Assembly (NCBI GenBank): GCA_027317105.1
Contig: DAHVFH010000159.1
Location: 1-18,051, forward strand
Length of the DNA: 18,051 nucleotides
Direction of reading: 5' to 3'
Source: Cytophagales bacterium
GTDB taxonomy: Bacteria > Bacteroidota > Bacteroidia > Cytophagales > Cyclobacteriaceae
Notes under the pieces: model-generated
Database searches by the model: none
What the model was told of the DNA's origin: nothing
Seen by the model: the letters and a program-made list of their open reading frames with translations, nothing else
Translations under genes and position numbers: made by a program
Shown here: in pieces, positions 15,944-18,051 of the stretch
Numbering within the stretch: position 1 is the stretch's first letter
How the letters are laid out: every line of letters starts with the position of its first letter

Positions 15944-16483
15944 TTAGATCCCAAGTTCTTCCTTGTTTTTCTTTAGGGTTTCAATGATAAAAGTGATGTG
16001 TTCTTGTAGGTCTACCCCAAATAATTCAGCTCCTTTACTCACCTCGTAGCGATCGACTTTTGCGGCAAAACCTTTGTCTTTCAGTTTCTTAAGTACGGAT
16101 TTGGTCTCTAGGGAAGAAATTCCCTCTGGGCGCACCTGGCAACAGGCAACGATAAACCCTGTTATTTCATCACAGGCCAAAAGCCCTTTGTCAAGCAGTG
16201 TGTCGTAGGTGACATTCCAACGGGTATAGTGGGAGGATATGGCATGTGCGATTTCCTGCTCCCCTAATTCTTCTAGTTTCTTTACAATTATGTTAGGGTG
16301 ATTTTCAGGAAACGCTTCGTAATCGGCATCGTGAAGGAGGCCTGCTATTGCCCATTTTTCTACGTCTTCGCCTAATTTGTTGGCATAAGATTCCATAACA
16401 ATTTCAACGGTGCGCATGTGGCGCAATAAACTTTCGCTTTTGGTCAAAGTGGCCAAAAGCACACGGGCTTCTTGTCGATTCAT
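15944..16483 (-). CDS. HD-domain (HDIG-like) phosphohydrolase family protein
   Basis: The 179 residues carry the metal-binding pattern of the HD superfamily: H22 in LLRHMRTVE, H51-D52 in GLLHDADYE, H80 and H85 in HAISSHYTRWN, and D105 in ACDEITGFI. These proteins are metal-dependent phosphohydrolases acting on nucleotides, and some act on cyclic nucleotides or other small phosphates. The substrate here cannot be read from the sequence. No signal peptide or membrane segment is present, so it is cytoplasmic. The ATG at 16483 comes 5 bp after the stop of the TPR gene, so the two share a transcript. All expected metal ligands are present. Confidence 0.85.
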   Translation of the reverse strand: MNRQEARVLLATLTKSESLLRHMRTVEIVMESYANKLGEDVEKWAIAGLLHDADYEAFPENHPNIIVKKLEELGEQEIAHAISSHYTRWNVTYDTLLDKGLLACDEITGFIVACCQVRPEGISSLETKSVLKKLKDKGFAAKVDRYEVSKGAELFGVDLQEHITFIIETLKKNKEELGI

Positions 16484-16488
16484 GTTGA

Positions 16489-17622
16489 TTAGTTTCTCTT
16501 GCGGTGCCAGAATAAGTTGAAAAGAGCTAGTGCAACGATCCCGGCCATAACAATGAGGGTAATAACCATTCGTGTGTTACGGAGTTCAAGGGATTGAATG
16601 GTGCTGTCCTTTTTTAATTCTTCTACTTGCTTTTCTTTTTCTTGTAAGTCAAGGGCGATTTCCATTTGGGCAATCTTCCGACTGCTTTCTTCTCCATAAA
16701 TTTTTTCCTTGGCCTTGTCGTATCTCACCATCAGGTTATAGGCCTCTTGCATTTTTCCCTGTTTGGCGAAATTACTGGCCATGTTTTTCAAGATTTGGGG
16801 TTCATAAACGTACGCGTGTAAATCCTTGCACAAGGTCATGGCGCTGTCAAAATAATATTGCGCTTTGATAGTCTGGTTTCCTTTGCCATAAACTTCACCA
16901 AGGTTGGCAAAAATATTGAGCACTAAAGTTTGGTCATTTTCCTTTTTGGCAAAATCCAAAGAACGCGTATAATAGTCAACGGCTCTTTTATAATTGCCTT
17001 GGCGAAAATAAAGGTTTCCGATGTTGTTGAGTGGATCGGAATTGATTTTATGAATTTGCTCGCTCAATTGCCAAGCTTTTGAGTAATATTTCAATGCCTG
17101 CTCGTACAATTGCAAATCACTGTGAAGATTCCCTAGATTGTTCAATGAGCCGATCACTTTTTCCTTGTCATCCATTTTGCTGAACTGCTCATACGATTCC
17201 TCAAAATACTTCATCGCTTGGCCGTAATCTTTTTTCAACGAATAGATTGTGCCGATGTTATTTTTAGTGGTGGCTATCCCTTCAATATTTTTTAGGCTAT
17301 CATAAATGTGCAATGAGACCAGATAATATTCGAGCCCTTTGTCGAGGGCGCCTTGATTGCGATAGGAAATCCCAAGGTTGTTATAACATGCTGCCATCCC
17401 TTTAAGGTCGTGAATATCAGCGGCTAAGGTCAGGCCCTCTCTCGTAAAACCAATCGCTTTAACTGGATCGGAATTGATGTAGACGCGAAAAAGTTCATTG
17501 AAGGTTTTAACTTTCAATACGCCAGTTGCATTTTTTAGCGCGATTTCTAAACTGTCCGCGGGATTGGAGTACGAATTAATTGAGATCAGCACAGAGACTG
17601 TAAAAAGGAAAGATTTTCTCAT
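16489..17622 (-). CDS. TPR-repeat membrane protein resembling a sensor kinase without its kinase domain
   Basis: From the ATG at 17622 the protein has 377 residues. It has a signal peptide (MRKSFLFTVSVLISINSYS), a degenerate first repeat, and about six tetratricopeptide repeats (for example NNLGISYRNQGALDKGLEYY, NNIGTIYSLKKDYGQAMKYF and NNIGNLYFRQGNYKRAVDYY). A coiled coil follows (about 313-351), then a membrane helix (352-372), and it ends at once in HRKRN. In many Bacteroidota proteins the same order continues into a histidine kinase or DNA-binding domain in the cytoplasm; here nothing follows. TPR arrays bind proteins, so a periplasmic scaffold or sensor anchored at its C-terminus is likely. 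An earlier in-frame ATG at 17679 has a Shine-Dalgarno-like AAGGAGG 6 bases upstream and remains possible, adding 19 residues before the signal peptide. Confidence 0.85.
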   Translation of the reverse strand: MRKSFLFTVSVLISINSYSNPADSLEIALKNATGVLKVKTFNELFRVYINSDPVKAIGFTREGLTLAADIHDLKGMAACYNNLGISYRNQGALDKGLEYYLVSLHIYDSLKNIEGIATTKNNIGTIYSLKKDYGQAMKYFEESYEQFSKMDDKEKVIGSLNNLGNLHSDLQLYEQALKYYSKAWQLSEQIHKINSDPLNNIGNLYFRQGNYKRAVDYYTRSLDFAKKENDQTLVLNIFANLGEVYGKGNQTIKAQYYFDSAMTLCKDLHAYVYEPQILKNMASNFAKQGKMQEAYNLMVRYDKAKEKIYGEESSRKIAQMEIALDLQEKEKQVEELKKDSTIQSLELRNTRMVITLIVMAGIVALALFNLFWHRKRN

Positions 17623-17643
17623 AACTTTTTTGCGGTCAAGAGT

Positions 17644-17674
17644 CAAAAATAAGACTTTCTGTCGGAAAACAGAA
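17644..17674 (-). promoter_or_regulatory. Candidate promoter and operator of the TPR/HD gene pair
   Basis: On the minus strand TATTTTTG (17651-17644) is a perfect TAnnTTTG element 21 bases before the ATG at 17622. Five bp upstream of it is an 18-bp palindrome, TTCTGTCGGAAAACAGAA (17657-17674), with 6-bp perfect arms and a 6-bp centre. A regulator bound there would sit in the spacer and -33 region. No TTG element is evident. If translation starts at 17679 instead, both elements would be inside the coding region. Confidence 0.4.
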
Positions 17675-17685
17675 TTCATTTCTTT

Positions 17686-17692
17686 CCTCCTT
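17686..17692 (-). promoter_or_regulatory. Shine-Dalgarno-like AAGGAGG before an alternative TPR start
   Basis: The minus strand reads AAGGAGG with 6 bases to the in-frame ATG at 17679. Nothing comparable precedes the other genes of the window, in line with the weak use of Shine-Dalgarno pairing in Bacteroidota. It may be chance, or it may mark a real upstream start that lengthens the TPR protein by 19 residues. Confidence 0.3.
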
Positions 17693-17714
17693 GGTTCAGC
17701 CATAAAACAACGGA

Positions 17715-17747
17715 TTGTCGTTAGGTTGGAAAGAAATGGTTACTTTG
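17715..17747 (+). promoter_or_regulatory. Candidate promoter of the NTF2-like gene
   Basis: TTG (17715-17717) and TTACTTTG (17740-17747; one mismatch to TAnnTTTG) are 22 bp apart. Transcription would begin near 17753, about 13 bases before the GTG start at 17766, a leader length like that of other genes here. The 143-bp gap shared with the TPR gene thus appears to hold two divergent promoters. Confidence 0.4.
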
Positions 17748-17765
17748 TAATAAAATTTAGATAGT

Positions 17766-18051
17766 GTGATTATAAGAATTTTGCTTTTTATTCTTTGGCT
17801 TCCCTTGTGCCAAATCGGATTTGCGCAATCTTCACTTGAAAAGGAAGAAATTATGAAGCCGATAAATATGCTATTCGAAGGAATGCAAAAGGGAGACAGT
17901 GCGCTTTTACATCGGGCATTTTCAAAGCAAGTTACGTTGGCGACTATTGGCATGGATAAAGATAAAAAGCCTTTTATAAAGCATGAATCTTCGTTAGAAG
18001 GTTTTTTGCAAGTTGTTGGAAGTCCCCATGGCCAAACATTCAATGAAATGA
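17766..18051 (+). CDS. Secreted NTF2-like (SnoaL/DUF4440-type) protein, 3' end outside the window
   Basis: The frame opens with GTG at 17766, the only start after an in-frame stop at 17751-17753, and runs to the window end (95 codons seen). Residues 1-20 form a signal peptide (VIIRILLFILWLPLCQIGFA), with likely cleavage near AQ. The following helix, IMKPINMLFEGMQKGDSALL, and the strand VTLATIGMD match the start of the NTF2-like fold, whose members are small periplasmic or cytoplasmic proteins that bind ligands or catalyse isomerase-type reactions. No specific activity can be inferred from the visible part. The gene is divergent from the TPR gene. The main uncertainty is the missing C-terminal half. 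Confidence 0.7.
   Translation, partial: MIIRILLFILWLPLCQIGFAQSSLEKEEIMKPINMLFEGMQKGDSALLHRAFSKQVTLATIGMDKDKKPFIKHESSLEGFLQVVGSPHGQTFNEM

Noticed and set aside
17696..18043. A 115-codon open frame on the minus strand at the right end
   Set aside because: It lies opposite the NTF2-like gene, whose signal peptide and fold-like sequence are convincing; the antisense translation shows no recognisable domain.

Overview
The window looks like a chromosomal segment from a member of the Bacteroidota, most likely a Cytophagales-type bacterium. Four things point that way. One protein ends in a type IX secretion (T9SS) sorting domain. Several genes have -7 promoter elements of the TAnnTTTG type close upstream of the start codon. 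Shine-Dalgarno sequences are almost absent. Most of the gene families are typical of this phylum. No rRNA, tRNA, CRISPR array, insertion sequence or phage gene is visible. The order of genes reads as ordinary, vertically inherited housekeeping DNA with a few less usual proteins.

Layout. Positions 1-190 hold the C-terminus of a SlyD-type prolyl isomerase, followed by a REP-like imperfect inverted repeat (207-279). Positions 326-5275 (minus) encode a very large secreted C25 (gingipain/PorU-like) cysteine peptidase with its own sorting domain and its own promoter. A compact minus-strand cluster follows, in transcription order smpB, an NlpC/P60-like protein, an HNH endonuclease and lspA (7660-5319). 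It combines trans-translation, a cell-wall hydrolase fold that has lost its catalytic cysteine, a nuclease, and the lipoprotein signal peptidase. Next come a membrane-anchored patatin-like phospholipase and, overlapping it by 4 bp, a SMUG-like uracil-DNA glycosylase (10694-7744, minus).

The patatin gene diverges from an AddA/RecB-like helicase-nuclease (10770-14003, plus). The 75-bp gap between them holds a perfect 12-bp inverted repeat whose arms lie exactly 16 nt from each start codon. The helicase is followed by a YkgJ-type cysteine-cluster gene, which converges with almost no gap on a 67-residue membrane protein gene (minus). A 275-bp gap with a small palindrome leads to a secreted thioredoxin-fold protein (plus). 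On the minus strand follow a 46-residue membrane protein with its own promoter, an HD-domain protein and a TPR protein that resembles the sensor half of a histidine kinase. The last two are 5 bp apart. The window ends inside a secreted NTF2-like protein gene (plus).

No clearly new multi-gene system is visible. The best leads are the symmetric divergent regulatory region at 10711-10753, the NlpC/P60 protein lacking its catalytic cysteine, the TPR protein with no output domain, and the small membrane protein at 15732-15872. All assignments come from reading motifs by eye; no database search was run.
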